Counted from the stretch's first letter, positions 43,739 through 56,900 are shown. The stretch: DNA of 64,000 nt from Panicum virgatum (GCF_016808335.1 NC_053143.1:55212173-55276172); one strand, 5' to 3'. Notes: generated from the sequence alone by a model not told the origin. A program made the numbers and translations.

Positions 43739-45625
43739 GTCACAACTAGGGTTAACATTTTCGGTGGAATTTCGCTGAAATTTCGGTATTTTTTTCGTTT
43801 TCGCTATACACCGGGAAAAGAAATTTCAGTATTTTTCGGTATATTTCGTTTCAAAATTTAAAAATTCAAAAAAAATTATAAAAATTATGTAAAAAATATG
43901 ATAAAAAACTAGGTGTTTTTCTGAGCGAGTAGCACTTGAAATAATTGAAAAATAAGTTGATTTGGTTGGTTAAAATCACTAAATGGGTTCGGACCCGTTA
44001 ACGATTAATAGACCCGTTAACCGTTTTAACCTACCCAACACACCTGGCTCCGCCCCGACGCAGCTCGGCATTTCTCCAGTCCCCTCCTCGCTCGCCTCTC
44101 TGTTCCCCTTACATCCCTCCGCCTGTCCGCCGCCGCCAGCAGCTCCTTCCGCCGCCCAGAACCGAAATTTCGGCGCCAAATCACCGGATCCCGACCGGGA
44201 GGGAGCAGATCCCGCTGCCGGGAAGGCGCGGCGGCTTCCCGCGGACACCCTGACCGGATTTCGCTGCAGTACCGGCGGAAAACCGCTTCTAGGGGCCGGA
44301 TTTCGACGCGGGCTCCTGGAAAGAAAGGTATGAGAGCAGTGGCGAAGCCAGGAATGGAAGACAGGGGGGCTGGTGACCCTTCTTCTTACTTGCTCTCTCC
44401 CTTCCTTCATCAATGGTCTCCAAAATTTTAGGGGGGCTGTGGGGGGCTCCATGGAGTTTTGGGCAGTAGGGGGCTGGAGCCCCCTCAGCCCCCCTGTAGA
44501 TCCGCCCCTGTATGAGAGGTTATTTTGTGATGGCGATGCTTGTTGATGTTGATCTAAGTTAGTTAGTGGTGATATGTGATGAATTTCATGCTGTTTTTGC
44601 AATGGGGATGCTAGGGTTAGAGGAAATATTAGGATTTGTTAGTTGATTTGAGAGTCTAGTGACAATGTGACATGGAATGTATAGAAAAAATCATTCCAAC
44701 GTTTTGGATATGAGTTGTATTCAATATTAGTGATGAACTTAAGAGTCGATTGATTCATGTCACCTAGGTACTATGTGATATAGGATAGTATGTAACCCTA
44801 AAAGTATTTGTATATATTGACTTGCATTATGCTAGTTTGTATGATGAAAAAGAGCAGCATTGCCTTATTTGATTATCACGGCTACCTACCATATGGAGCT
44901 CCACAGTTGCAATATCACCCACCTACGTACGTGTATTTGCCACCAACAGACGAGCCGTATGAGGGACCACCGGGAGAGAGATATGAGGACTGAAGAATGT
45001 AGGTACGTATCCTATCAATAAAATTTATCTATATGTTTTGCTTCCTCTACTTATTCAATTCATTTCACATAAATATTTAAATGAAGAGAATATGCTACAT
45101 GGACTTAGTATGGACTATGCCTTTGCCTCTGTTGTATCTTTGGATTGTAATAATTCTAATGGACTTTGGATGTATTGCGTTATATGTGTGGACTTTGGAC
45201 ATGAGTTATGTGTTATATGGTGTATTTGTCATTGTTTTATGGAGTTATATATATGTTATGCATTATAAACTGTCAATATACACATAATCAGGGGAAACTC
45301 TGCCAAAATTTTCAAACCATTGCTCAAATGAAAAAGTTCCTAAAACAAAAGTTGTAGATCTCGAAAAACTGAACAAAGTTGGTATTCAAAAGTTTTTCAT
45401 TTGACCTCGGGAACAGTAGGAAAATCACAAATGACATCATTTTCCGGTCGAAAAACACCGAATTTCGGTCGAAATCACCGAAATTTTGGTTGGAATTCAT
45501 CGGAATTTCGTTTTTTGAATTTGAATTTTCTTTCCGTTCGGAATTAGCGAATTTCGGCCGAAATTTCGTTTCCAGAAGTTGGCGGGATTCGGAAAAAAAA
45601 CAAAAAGGTAAACCCTGGTCACAAC
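43739..45625. mobile_element. hAT element (internally deleted) with 8-bp TSD
   Basis: The element is 43747-45617 with the 8-bp duplication GTCACAAC on each side (43739-43746 and 45618-45625). Ends are TAGGGTTAACATTTT and, reversed, CAGGGTTTACCTTTTT. Subterminal regions are rich in CGAAATTTCGG-type words in both orientations. Inside are a GC-rich leader (44.04-44.33 kb) ending in a donor AAAG|GTATG, and a short terminal exon at about 44850-44993 (YGAPQLQYHPPTYVYLPPTD ... GERYED, stop). The middle of the transposase is missing. It sits about 150 bases upstream of the DUF1618 copy 2 start. Confidence 0.82.
44329..44518. mobile_element. hAT-type MITE (CAGTGGCG family) with 8-bp TSD, nested
   Basis: 174-bp element (44337-44510) with ends CAGTGGCGAAGCC and, reversed, CAGGGGCGGATCTAC, flanked by perfect TATGAGAG copies (44329-44336 and 44511-44518). 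It is rich in GGGGGGCT/AGCCCCCC. It lies inside the 43.7-45.6 kb hAT element, so it inserted later. Confidence 0.85.
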
Positions 45626-46069
45626 AGGCCAAATGCATGGCCACCTCTTTGTCCTCCTCAGCTCTACTGTACTCCGATTATTGGGCAACAAAAGTCAAAA
45701 TCAAACTGAATCGCATCAAAATAAATCTCTCTCTCTCTCTCTCCATTTTTATTTTCATGTTGTATTAGCCTTTTTCTAAATCAAATTTAGCTAACTTTTA
45801 CCAAGTCTACAGGTAAATATCGCAACAACCACACTATGAATGTTACTATCATGGTGGATTTAATGAAATAAGTTGGTATTGTAAACAAATGTTACTCTTT
45901 TATATAAGTATAGTGAAAAATTGGTTAAATTTAACGTAGAACGTACCCAATGCAATATGTAAATAAAAACAGAAGTACTACAATATGTATGCTTTGATAG
46001 TACTACGTACACCCAATGGACGATGGATCGTCATACATTCCTTTCTAGAAAAGAAAGGAAATCGTTCTA
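45626..46069. other. Intergenic, (CT)n at 45727-45743
   Basis: AT-rich DNA with a short CT microsatellite. No gene. Confidence 0.4.
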
Positions 46070-46328
46070 GTGTCTTGACTAATGTCGGTGCTACTAGTTT
46101 TCTTGATTGTAAATGTTGTTTGGTATGTTGACTTTTGGACACTGGTCAACCTTAGCTTTCTAGTGCTTTGATCGGAGGAAGAAGAAAAGCCTAGGAACCG
46201 TTTGAGTGGGCCGCCCATTTGTTGAGTTGAAATGGCTCAAGATACTGACTATGGGGGGGCCCAATTTAATGTAGCTGGGCCTCGCTATTGCAATTCTAGC
46301 ATGTTCGACTGGGCTGGGCATCCTGTTC
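46070..46328. repeat. Duplicated DUF1618 3'-flank segment (second copy)
   Basis: Collinear with 24780-25195 (see that entry). It ends in CCTGTTC at 46322-46328; TGTTC is also the base run directly right of the Sirevirus LTR at 51181-51185, marking the original insertion point of that element. Confidence 0.65.
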
Positions 46329-46398
46329 CTGTCCTTCATCAAGGATGCGACGACGCCGAACTGCCGGATGAATCTGATAGGAACACGGCATGCGGCAT
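46329..46398 (+). repeat. 70-bp copy of the right flank of the Sirevirus insertion
   Basis: CTGTCCTTCATCAAGGATGC ... GGCATGCGGCAT is present at 46329-46398 and at 51192-51261, 70 bases each with one visible difference (GACGACGCC versus GACGCCGCC). The left copy sits exactly where the element's 3' LTR should be. Confidence 0.8.
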
Positions 46399-46559
46399 TT
46401 AAATGGTGCCATGTACAATCTCCTCTTTTTTGGTGATTGATGACAACACAATCAAAACAAGCATAATATTTACAAAAATTGACAAATTTAACCGCTTGAT
46501 ACTAATTGAAACCGCTTACACTTGTTTGGATGCTTACCATCATCCAATGATGACTTGGC

Positions 46560-47349
46560 CTCCCCCTAAACCATGATTCCTCCTTTGATTCTCCCCCTTT
46601 GTTGGAAAACATGCCTTGCTTTGATCCACATTTCTCCCCCTTTGAAATCAAATCACCTAAAAGGTCTTGCACCTAAAAGGTCTTGCAAAACAATATAGCT
46701 CAAGAGAAGATTAGTAGCCTAGGGAGTTAGTTTCATGACTCATGATCCAATGATATGATATCAATGAAGATACCAATTGAAAAATTCACTACAATGGATC
46801 ACAAAATCACGAAACTAGCATGACATGAGCTAAGCTCTCCATAAGTATGTACACAAAAAGATAATGTGAGAATCAAGTGCACAACTAGATGTTATAACTA
46901 GAGAGCTTAGATCATATCATGCACGGAAGTAGCTCTAAAAAAAGATAAGGAATTGAAAATTATACCAATTGAAAGAATTTAGAACCTTGCATACCTCCGG
47001 GGGAAATTTGTTTACCTTGCATGTATCAATTTGAAAGTGACTTGCAAATGATACCAAATAAGTTGAATACCAATTGAAAGTCTTTGAGGTCAAAGATATT
47101 TGATACACCAAGGTTAAGCAAATGTATGAGCACATAGCCTATGAAGTTAGATATGAGCATTTAAGTTCAACAGAGCATGTCTCAATATGCATGAAAGCAC
47201 AATTTATCTAATCACTCTTATAGAGTAGTTTGTTCACATTTATCGTGAGAAATATTCTCTTAGAGTGTTAACTCCATCGTGAGACTTCAAAATATAAACT
47301 TGGAAACATATTAGTCTCAAAATCACAAACTATAGGATGAACTCCCCCT
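46560..47349 (-). promoter_or_regulatory. Repeated polypurine motifs GGGGGAG
   Basis: Minus-strand GGGGGAG occurs at 46566-46560, about 46597-46591, 46640-46634 and 47348-47342, upstream of the LTR-proximal polypurine tract at about 46434-46416. Multiple polypurine tracts in the 3' region are a described Sirevirus feature. Confidence 0.6.
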
Positions 47350-47776
47350 AAATGTGTGCATTTAGTGTTTGAATCACCAAGCAAATGTTTGCACATTGAT
47401 TTTGACACAATTAGAAAGTTTACCCTATTGCTTGTGTTCGTGGCACACATATGAAATACATACCTCATGAGATGCATGTACCATGAAGGATAATTTTGTG
47501 TAGCTTTCTACACACTTATCAAACCAAGTAGATTGCTCATGGATTAGAATCATGACACAAGCAACCCACCATATATAGCACTAGGAGATGTAATGTATAC
47601 AAACAACCTAGCAAAAACAATGGAGCTACATGATGCTTGAATTGAAATCTAGCTACCATTACCTTATGGGGATTTGGGCAACAAATGTCCAAGTTGTGAG
47701 CTTAGCTTGTTTTGGCGTGAACCTTCACTTCAACTTGTAAGCTAAGTCTCCAAATCTCCCAAAGTCTTCCTTGGCT

Positions 47777-49670
47777 TTAAGTCTCCTTTGGAACCCACAC
47801 CATTTGAGGCCCCTTCATATTGTTTATGACATCCTTGGGAACCCAAATGGAGCGATTCCAACTCCTTTCTTGTTTCCCAACCTTGTGAGCAACCACCTTA
47901 TCATTGGTTTTCTTCATGATCACATAGGATGTGCTATTGCTTTTGTTCCTCCAGTTGGGCTTGGTGTAGATGAGAGAATTTTTTATTGTAAGTTTCTTCT
48001 TGTTCTTCTCATCCGAAAGCTTCTTTCTTAGTTGAGGACACTTGTTGGACTTGTGGCCTTTTTTTGGCACTTGAGCAAGTCACAATTGACCCCTTCTCAA
48101 GCTTCTTCACCATGTTCTCACGGTTATCTTGAGAAGGTTGGACATTGCTCTCTATGCCTTTGCCATTCAATCTATACAAGTCATTCATGAGCCTTTACAC
48201 TTCTTGCTTGAGCTCATCATTTTCCTTGGCAATGAGATTATCACATGATTCTACAACAACATTCTCATCGCATTTCTCATTGCAAGGGTTAGAGCAAGAA
48301 TCATCAATTAAATCTATACAAGAAGTTGAAGCATCTATCCTTGAGATAGGAATTGCACAAGGGATAGTTTGCTTCATTTTGAAAGAGTCATTAGTATCTT
48401 TAATGCTCTCAAATTTTAATTTGAGCTCATTATGCTTATTGCTAAGCAAATTGAATTTGCACATCAAATCTTCAAAATTTGTAGTAAGTGAAGCATTTAT
48501 ATTATTGAGAGCATTAAGGTTATTAATTTCTTTTGATTGCTTCTTAGTGACTTTTTTGTGCTCATGAACAAGGTCAAGAAGTTCATCAATTGAAGGAGAG
48601 TCGGAGTCATCATCACTTACATCGCTATCCATACCTTTGGCCATAAAGCAAGTGTTGGATGATGATCCCATGCGAGTGGTGAATTTCTTGTTTGATTCAT
48701 CACTTGAATTTGATTCTTCACCACCGCTAACCCACTCACCAAATATGGCAAATGATTCATGCTTGGGCTTCTTCTCCTTCTTTTGCTTGTTCTTTTTGAA
48801 CTTCTTCTCAACTTTCATAAGTTGATGGTGAGACCCATCTTTGAGGAAGACCACATACCCCATGGAGTTGATTTCCTTCAAGCATTTGTTCATCTTCTTT
48901 ACTTGCTTGTAAAGGTAGGGGTTCATTGACTTTTGATCATCACTTGAGGAGCTTTGGCATGCCTCCTTTTCTTACTCTTCACTTGAGCTACCTTTGATGG
49001 CCATCTTCTTCAACTTTTTGACTTGCTTGCATGCAAGTGCACTATGTGTTGGTGAAAAAGGTGGCGCTCTTGGCTTGATATCATGACATAGCTCATGGGC
49101 GATCACCTTGTTGAGGATTTGATTTGGTGTCATTGTGTTGATATCTTTCTCATATAGAATTGTGGTCACCAAATCATAGTCCGGCCTTCGGAGTGAGTGA
49201 AGGATCTTGCGAATGAGTTCCAAATCTTCAATTTTCTTCACATCTAAAGAGTTAATCTCATTCACAAGAATATTCAACCGTGAGTACATAGTTTTGGCAT
49301 TTTCATGATCAAGTTGCTTGAAGCTATTAAGTTTATCAATGAGAACATGATATCTTTCATTTGCAACATCTTTTGTGCCTTCATGGTTCTCACTAATAGT
49401 TTTCCATAAAACTTTAGCATTTTCGCAAGCAAACACACGGTTGAAAACATTTTCACCAAGAGAATTTAAAATAGCACTTGGCTATAGCATTATATTGCTT
49501 CTCTTGTTGACTATTGCTCTTAGTCCCTTCACTTGTTACTCTCCAAACATTTAGACCCTTAGCTTGGAGGTGTGATTGCATCAAAAACTTCCATTGTTGG
49601 AAGCCCGTGCCATCGAAACGTGGAGAAGGTCCTAGAGAATACATCCCTTCCCCTAAAAGAGCTAACTCAC
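47777..49670 (-). pseudogene. Sirevirus-type gag (UBN2-like) remnant
   Basis: The reading frame begins near 49660 with SLGPSPRFDGTGFQQWK and AKGLNVWRV, then frameshifts to FACENAKVLWKTISENHEG, YSRLNILVNEINSLDVK, LIRKILHSLRRPDYD and MTPNQILNKVIAHEL: the UBN2-type Gag. A Lys-rich, coiled-coil segment (48926-48195) follows, and a zinc knuckle remnant KKGHKSNKCPQLRKK (first Cys pair degenerate) near 48060. The last part, RSWNRSIWVPKDVINNMKGP, ends at 47777. At least three frame breaks. Gag would form the virus-like particle; this copy cannot. Confidence 0.78.
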
Positions 49671-49758
49671 TAGGCGGTGAAGCCTAACCGATCAAGTGAG
49701 CCGGTAAACACAAATTTACCAATGGAATTGGCTTTCTTTGTGAGAGAAGTGAGTCCCG

Positions 49759-49770
49759 GCTCTGATACCA
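49759..49770 (-). promoter_or_regulatory. Initiator tRNA-Met primer-binding site
   Basis: TGGTATCAGAGC on the minus strand, two bases after the LTR end, complementary to the 3' end of the initiator tRNA-Met as in most Copia elements. Confidence 0.85.
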
Positions 49771-49772
49771 CT

Positions 49773-51180
49773 TGAAAGGATCGGGTTCTCTAGCCTAAGA
49801 GGGGGAGGGAGTGAATTAGGCACTCTAAAAAACTTAGACCTATGGCTCCAACTAGTTTGCACAAAACTTAAACTCAAACATGCTATCTAGATGTGCAACT
49901 ATGGTTGTTCTAGTGTGAAACCCCTATCCCAAAAGAGTTTAGCAACCTATAGCCTTTCAAGTCAAGAAACTACTCTATGAAAGTAAAGGCATATAAATTG
50001 CTGGTATGAAAAGTGGAAGCTTAATGAGCGGGATAGGAGATAGCAAACTCTTGACGCGGGTGTTTATCTCGTGGTTCGGTTAGCCACAAAGGCACACCGA
50101 CATCCATATTGTTGTAGCACTCACTAAGAGTATTGCTACTCAGCCACCAAGTCTCTTCCGCGAACACAATCACGGTCACTTTGGCCCCGGGTTCCACTAA
50201 GGAGCTTCTCCACAAAGGATGGGGGTCTCCACGTCCCCCGCACAAAGTGTCGTCGCCGCTCCACACCAAGTCGGAGGGTCGATGACGTTGCTGGCGAGCT
50301 TCACAGCACCAAGGGGCCGGCGCACCAAGCTCTTCTTTTGGTTCACTAAAGAACCACAGCACAAAGGCTCAAGGCCTTGCAATCTCACTCACTAAGAGCT
50401 AATCTAGCACTCACACTTTACAAGGCTTGTGCGAAAAGATAAGGATATGAGCAATGGGCTCTTGTATGGCTTGGAGATGATCTTGGGTGTGTGTGTGACT
50501 TCTAGCAACTCCAGCAAACTTCAAATGGCCGGGGGATGCCATATATATAGGGCTCCAAGTCGTGGAGTCGTTGCTCCAACGGTCAGCACAAATCTGCGTA
50601 CCATCGGATGAACCGATGCCTCTGCCTGGGGTAGCGTCGGTTCATCCGGTCACTCTCAGACCCGAAGTAGCCGTTGAGCTTCTAACGCACTGTCTGCAAC
50701 CCCACCGGTTTAACCGATGACATGGCGTCGGTTCAACCGGTCACTCACAACACTCAACTAGCCGTTGGCCTCTTTCTCTCCTGCTGACGTCATTACACCG
50801 GTGCTTTGCTCTGATGCATCACCGGTGCTGAAGGATCTTCTCCTGGGCGCTTGACATCGTCTCTGGAACATAGTATGCCCAATGCACCGATGCCTGTCGT
50901 GATGCCGTCGGTTCAACCGGTGCCTCACATGATCTTCACTTGATCTTCAGAGACGCTCAGACTTGCATCAAACACCAGGGCGTCAGATCTTCCGACAACC
51001 ATCAGATCAGAACTCATCTAATTCAGTGTTTCTTTGAGTTCTTTCTTCGTATTTTGCTTTACATGGCCTTTTTACTTTATCCCTGGGATCTAGAAATATT
51101 CTCTTAACAAAACCATTAGTCCCATTGATTGTGTTGTCATTCGATCACCAAAATCACTCGAAATGGCATAAATGGTGCCA
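49773..51180 (-). repeat. 5' LTR of the Sirevirus derivative (1,408 bp)
   Basis: Ends are TGGCACCATTTATGCC (minus start at 51180) and ATCCTTTCA (49773). The middle (50.58-50.93 kb) carries a cluster of related short palindromes: CGGTTCATCCGG, CGGTTTAACCG, CGGTTCAACCGG (twice), ACCGGTG (three times). Sirevirus LTRs are known for such conserved palindromic motifs and CpG-rich blocks. Confidence 0.75.
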
Positions 51181-51500
51181 TGTTCGTTACACTGTCCTTC
51201 ATCAAGGATGCGACGCCGCCGAACTGCCGGATGAATCTGATAGGAACACGGCATGCGGCATGCCTGCCCAAGCGTTGATGTGGCTACACGACGAGTGCTG
51301 TATTTTGGTTCTGCATGCTTAGTTTCATTCGCATTCCAATTTGGGTGGTGTTTCCTGCACAAGCACAGTATATATGTCATGGTGAGTCATGGTTGCATCT
51401 CAATGTATGTACATACAAGACAGAAAAGCATGTGCCTTGGGTGCAAATTGGTGATTTTTAGGTCCACCTCCAACTCTCTTTAGTTTAAATATTTATATTA
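51181..51500. other. Ancestral DUF1618 3'-flank DNA right of the Sirevirus
   Basis: GGCATGCCTGCCCAAGCG and TTGATGTGGC continue the similarity to the gene 1 flank (GGCATGGTTGACCAAACCCT, GACGTGGC at 25178-25204), showing that the Sirevirus split this flank. No exon equivalent to 25228-25324 is visible. Confidence 0.5.
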
Positions 51501-53305
51501 CTTTTTTCAAAATAGAATCTCACTTCGTCAACACTACTAGATGATATAACAAGACTAATTCAACAAGATGGGCGGAAACGGATTTAAAATGGTGATTCAG
51601 GCTAAACGGTGATTAAGGGTCCTAGTCGCGATTAACTGTAGACTGCGAGAGCTAGCTGTTGATTTTTTTGCGAGACACAGAAAACAGTGCCTGACAAAAA
51701 ATAGTTCTTGCGAATAAATCAAAAGCTAGGGTTAGATCAATAAAATACCACGGGTAGAGCTGGGTTGAAAAGATCTAAACTTCTAGGGCGTTTTCTGCAG
51801 ATTTGGTAATAAGACACAAAAAACAGCAGAAATTATATTGTTTTCAGGAGTTAGATCACAAAAGCTCTGTCTCCCCCATAGCTACCGTACAAGAGGTTGG
51901 TTATGGCCAAATTCCCAAGTTGGGTTAGACCGAGATAGCATGGACAGTTTTGGCCATGGGCCGAGAGCTGAACCTGGGCTGGCTGAGCAGGTTCGGTTGG
52001 TGTTGGCCTGGACCGATCAAGCTGGGACAGGGAAAGAAGAACAATAGGGAGGTGGAACCGACTGGATCAGCTCAAGCCAACGAGATGACCGAGACAGGAT
52101 CAACTCAACTCTCTGTTCGCCTAAACGGTCGTTTAGCCCGTTTAAACAGTGTTTAAATAGTAAACAGAGGTCACCCATGTTGTTTAGGCCATAAACGGTG
52201 AATTAAACAGTTGGCCCGTTTAAACCGTTAAAAATCATCTAAAACGTTTAAATAGAGTCGAGTTAAACATGGTTAAATGAGCTAAATGACCATTTAATTC
52301 ATAATTTAGTCAATAGGAGGATTACAACTACGACAATCAATACCGAACTAACTAGCATTGTAAGTATATGAATTGTTGTGCGATTTAAACTTCTTCCAAA
52401 AAAATTATTTGGCAGAATGCTTACTTTTATATGTGCAAATCTGTAGACTTTCTAGCATATTTTGACATTTACATACATAAATATGTATATTTTAATGTTA
52501 TTATGCCAAACCGTTTAGGCCGTTTAACTCCGTCTAAACACCATTTAAACGAATTAAATACTAAATAAAGGGTGACTGACTGTTTACCCTTTAATGTTTA
52601 GGATAACATTGACTCAACTGCAGAGGGAAGGGAATAAAAAAAAGGATAGACAGGGGTCAAACGGGCTGCGAAGCGCGGACGATGATTAAACAGCTCGATT
52701 CGACTACGACGAGATATTGGGAACTATAGAGAGAAAGGTCCTGGATAACGCCAACTAGTGGGGGAAGGCGATCGGCGGTGAGAGGCAATCAGCTAGTTTT
52801 GATGAGCAAATAAACTATGAGAAGCAGAAAAAAGGGGAAACGAGGAGGATTGATTTGGAACCTCAACGAGAAGCTTTGGTTTACATAAACGTGACAAACG
52901 ACGCAATCAAGACGATGGCCAAGTTCAAGTTTGCTCATGTGCTGGTTCTAGGGTTTAGATTGGATTGGGCCAAAAACAGGTTGAATCCATTCTAAGAAAA
53001 AAAAGAAAAAAATCATTTATCCAGAATATGTTTTCAGGTTTAAAATAAATATAGAGAATTCTAGATAAATATTTTAATCCACAAAAAATATCTTTAAAGT
53101 TCTGAAGAAAATCCTAGAGATAATTTGGAACACGAGAAATCCAAACAAAAATATTTGGAACTCATGATAAAGATTTTAGATCCGAAAAAAGAGAATGAGA
53201 ATAATTTCTAGAAAAAGTTTGGGAAAACTCTCGGAAATACTAAAGATGGAAATCAAATTCTAAAAGACATTCACATCTTAAAGTTAATTATCTTAGGGTG
53301 TGACA
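51500..53305. repeat. Probable Ty3/gypsy LTR (solo or fragment) with a nested AT-rich element
   Basis: The right end TTAGGGTGTGACA at 53293-53305 is the usual ...GGGTGTNACA end of a large group of grass Ty3 LTRs, preceded by the typical AAATTC/TTTTGGAA-rich stretch. The left border is not resolved. 52.10-52.61 kb is filled with GTTTAAACGG/CCGTTTAAAC words and has imperfect ends GTAAACAGAGGTCACCC (52160) and, reversed, GTAAACAGTCAGTCACCC (52587), suggesting a nested hAT-like MITE; no clean TSD. Confidence 0.45.
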
Positions 53306-54985
53306 TCGATATTCCTGTGTTTTCCCATTCCTTTGCTATGTCATCACATTCCTATCTTATCACTATGTTTTCTACGATCCATATGTTGTTCCAAACAAGC
53401 CCGAAATTATTTCTTCTTTTTTTTCATTTGGTTGGATGCAGATTCAAAGTCCTTTTCCTGGGACTTCAGCGAATAAGTGATTGACCTTGATGATTAACGG
53501 TATTGCTCTAGATTTCATTTTGAGGTCTTTTACAGCGCACAATAGTACTACTTGGTAGTATATAGTAGTATAGAGAAGATCCCACCATCAATTAATAGGG
53601 GTAAGATATTGATTACTAGCAATATTAATTAGGGGATCGATTTTTTTTTCATGTTCTCAACCATTGCCAGACTCCTCTGGCACCCATTCTTCTTCGCCGC
53701 CGCTGCACACCTCCTCCCTGCGCGCCGGAGCTCAAGTCGACTCCCCATGTTGTCATCACCACCAGGGGCATAACTTCTTTCCCTCCACCACATGGTCCCC
53801 GTTCCGGTCTCCTTTGCGTCTTCGCCAAGACGCAGACCACCGGCCACCGCGTTCTCCTCGTCCCCGTGCCGGCTGCTGCTGCGTGCTCCCGTCCCCATGC
53901 CGACAGGAGCGTGTCGTCCCGGTGCAGGGAGCAGATCGACATTCCCCTGCTAGTCCGCTGCACTTCCTTCCGTGGCGCTCCTACATATTGTTGTTGCCAA
54001 GTTGATCTCTGCTCCAAATGATGATTAGTTCCCATATGGTACATCAGTATACTATATGCTTGTACTGATTGAGCTCAATGATAATAAATGTTTAGTATTG
54101 TTTCTTATATAAACAAATAATTTGGGGGAATATAGTATGCAGATTGAGATTCAACCTTGCTTCGAAAAGAAAAGGAATTCAATCAATTATTTCATTAATA
54201 AAGCAACAATGAAATTAGTATAGGCTCTGCTACAGTCTCGAACAAAGTTTCATGCGCATTCAAATTCTGATATAAGACAAACTAATTTCTGGTATAACTC
54301 GAATAAACAAATGATTTTTCCCATATTATTCTTATACTACCTATACTACCTAGCTATACTACCTTATGCTACTACTCAATGTTCAGGCTGTCCGATATTT
54401 ATATATGAGTCCTTTTCAGACAGTAACATATGGTAGTATTGTGCTTGTGCGCCTTAAAAGTCATCTCTGTTTTTTGTGTTGAAGCGGAATACTACGTTTC
54501 ATATTTGTCCCAGGCTACTCGAAGAAAAGTAAGTTTAAAATATTTTTTGTGTGTCACCTATTACCTTTTGTTTTATGTTCTTTTGTTGATTGTTAAATTG
54601 TATATAGTATGGAAGGACCCAAGTTCTGGACCATGTCATTTATTGGGAAAAGAGGAATTATTGAGACCATCATTTTTAATCATACAACAGCACAATCCCA
54701 ATTGAATGTGTTCATTTCAAAATCTATTAATTTTGATTGATTGAACAATGCTTCTTAGCCAGACAAGTCATGGATAAAATTCTATTATTATCTTGCTTCA
54801 TTAACAATATAATCACAATTGATCTTTTCTTACTCAAGTTCACGACGCATGTGCTCAATAGGTGAATACAATCAATACTTGGATTGCATTGAATTGACAT
54901 TGACTTTTTTCATGATGAATTAAAAAATAAATGTTGCAATTGAATTCAAAGAGCTCTTTGTGCTTTTGTTTCACTAATGATCAAG
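53306..54985. other. Intergenic, unclassified
   Basis: A GC-rich patch at 53.66-53.99 kb has open frames on both strands but no recognisable protein. The rest is AT-rich. A short reading frame at 54.43-54.70 kb (with a donor-like AAAG|GTAAGT inside) may belong to the broken gene that follows. Confidence 0.35.
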
Positions 54986-55568
54986 TTGTAATATTTCAGG
55001 TTTACCACTCTTGCACAACATGTCAACGATAGTAGCAGCATGTTTACAGAAGAAGTAACCCTCCCAGATGGACAGATTTCACTGCAGATGACTACCAAAG
55101 GTGCCAATTTCTATCATCATGGATAAATTGTTTTACAACAACATTTTTTAGGGGCCAGAGTATGAATGGTGAATTTACATTGGATGATTTGAATATGTTA
55201 ATGAGCACAATCGGAACATTAAATTGCACAAAGCCAATTGCCCATCTGGTTCATCAAATGATTTGATTATGTTTCTTGGTCACGTGGAACACATCTTATG
55301 CTCTCGCGAGCCACATTTGATTTCAATGTATCCACAATATCTGAAACAATTTATACACTTTGCAAATAGTATTTCCCCCCCTCTGAATGTAACAAATGTC
55401 TTATCAAGTGATTATAAATTATTTCTTGAGACACATGTCTATTTCATGACCTGTTATCCTAGAGAAAGACTAATCATAGAGTTGTTCCGTAAGTATGGTG
55501 GCCTTGATGTAAATGAGGCTTACAATTGGGAGGAGGCAATAAGTGGTGCTAGCTGTTCAGTTACTTAG
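54986..55568 (+). pseudogene. Unidentified protein gene, broken
   Basis: A probable exon at about 55001-55099 follows an acceptor TTTCAG and reads FTTLAQHVNDSSSMF, EEVTLPDGQISLQMTTK, ending before GTGCCA. The next exon (after TTTTTAG near 55151) begins GQSMNGEFTLDDLNM, then needs a one-base shift to continue NEHNRNIKLHKANCPSGSS, DLIMFLGHVEHILCSREPHL, YPQYLKQFIHFANSISPPLN and ending DVNEAYNWEEAISG, stop at 55566. Codon use and absence of low complexity suggest a former real protein. I do not recognise the family; host gene or transposon ORF both possible. Confidence 0.4.

Positions 55569-56900
<1,332 letters not shown>

Larger units (their letters stand above)
46400..51180 (-). mobile_element. 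Sirevirus-type Copia element without pol and without 3' LTR
   Basis: Minus strand order: 5' LTR (51180-49773), 2-bp gap, PBS TGGTATCAGAGC, gag remnant (49670-47777), a 1.3-kb non-coding part with several GGGGGAG polypurine motifs, final polypurine AAAAAAGAGGAGATTGT, then only about a dozen bases of 3' LTR (TGGCACCATTTA at 46411-46400). A 5-bp duplication TGTTC (46324-46328 and 51181-51185) supports the original insertion. Repeated polypurine tracts and the PBS are Sirevirus traits. Protease, integrase, RT and RNase H are absent. Confidence 0.8.

Noticed and set aside
53649..54044. GC-rich open frames on both strands
   Set aside because: No conserved motif in any frame; composition alone explains them.
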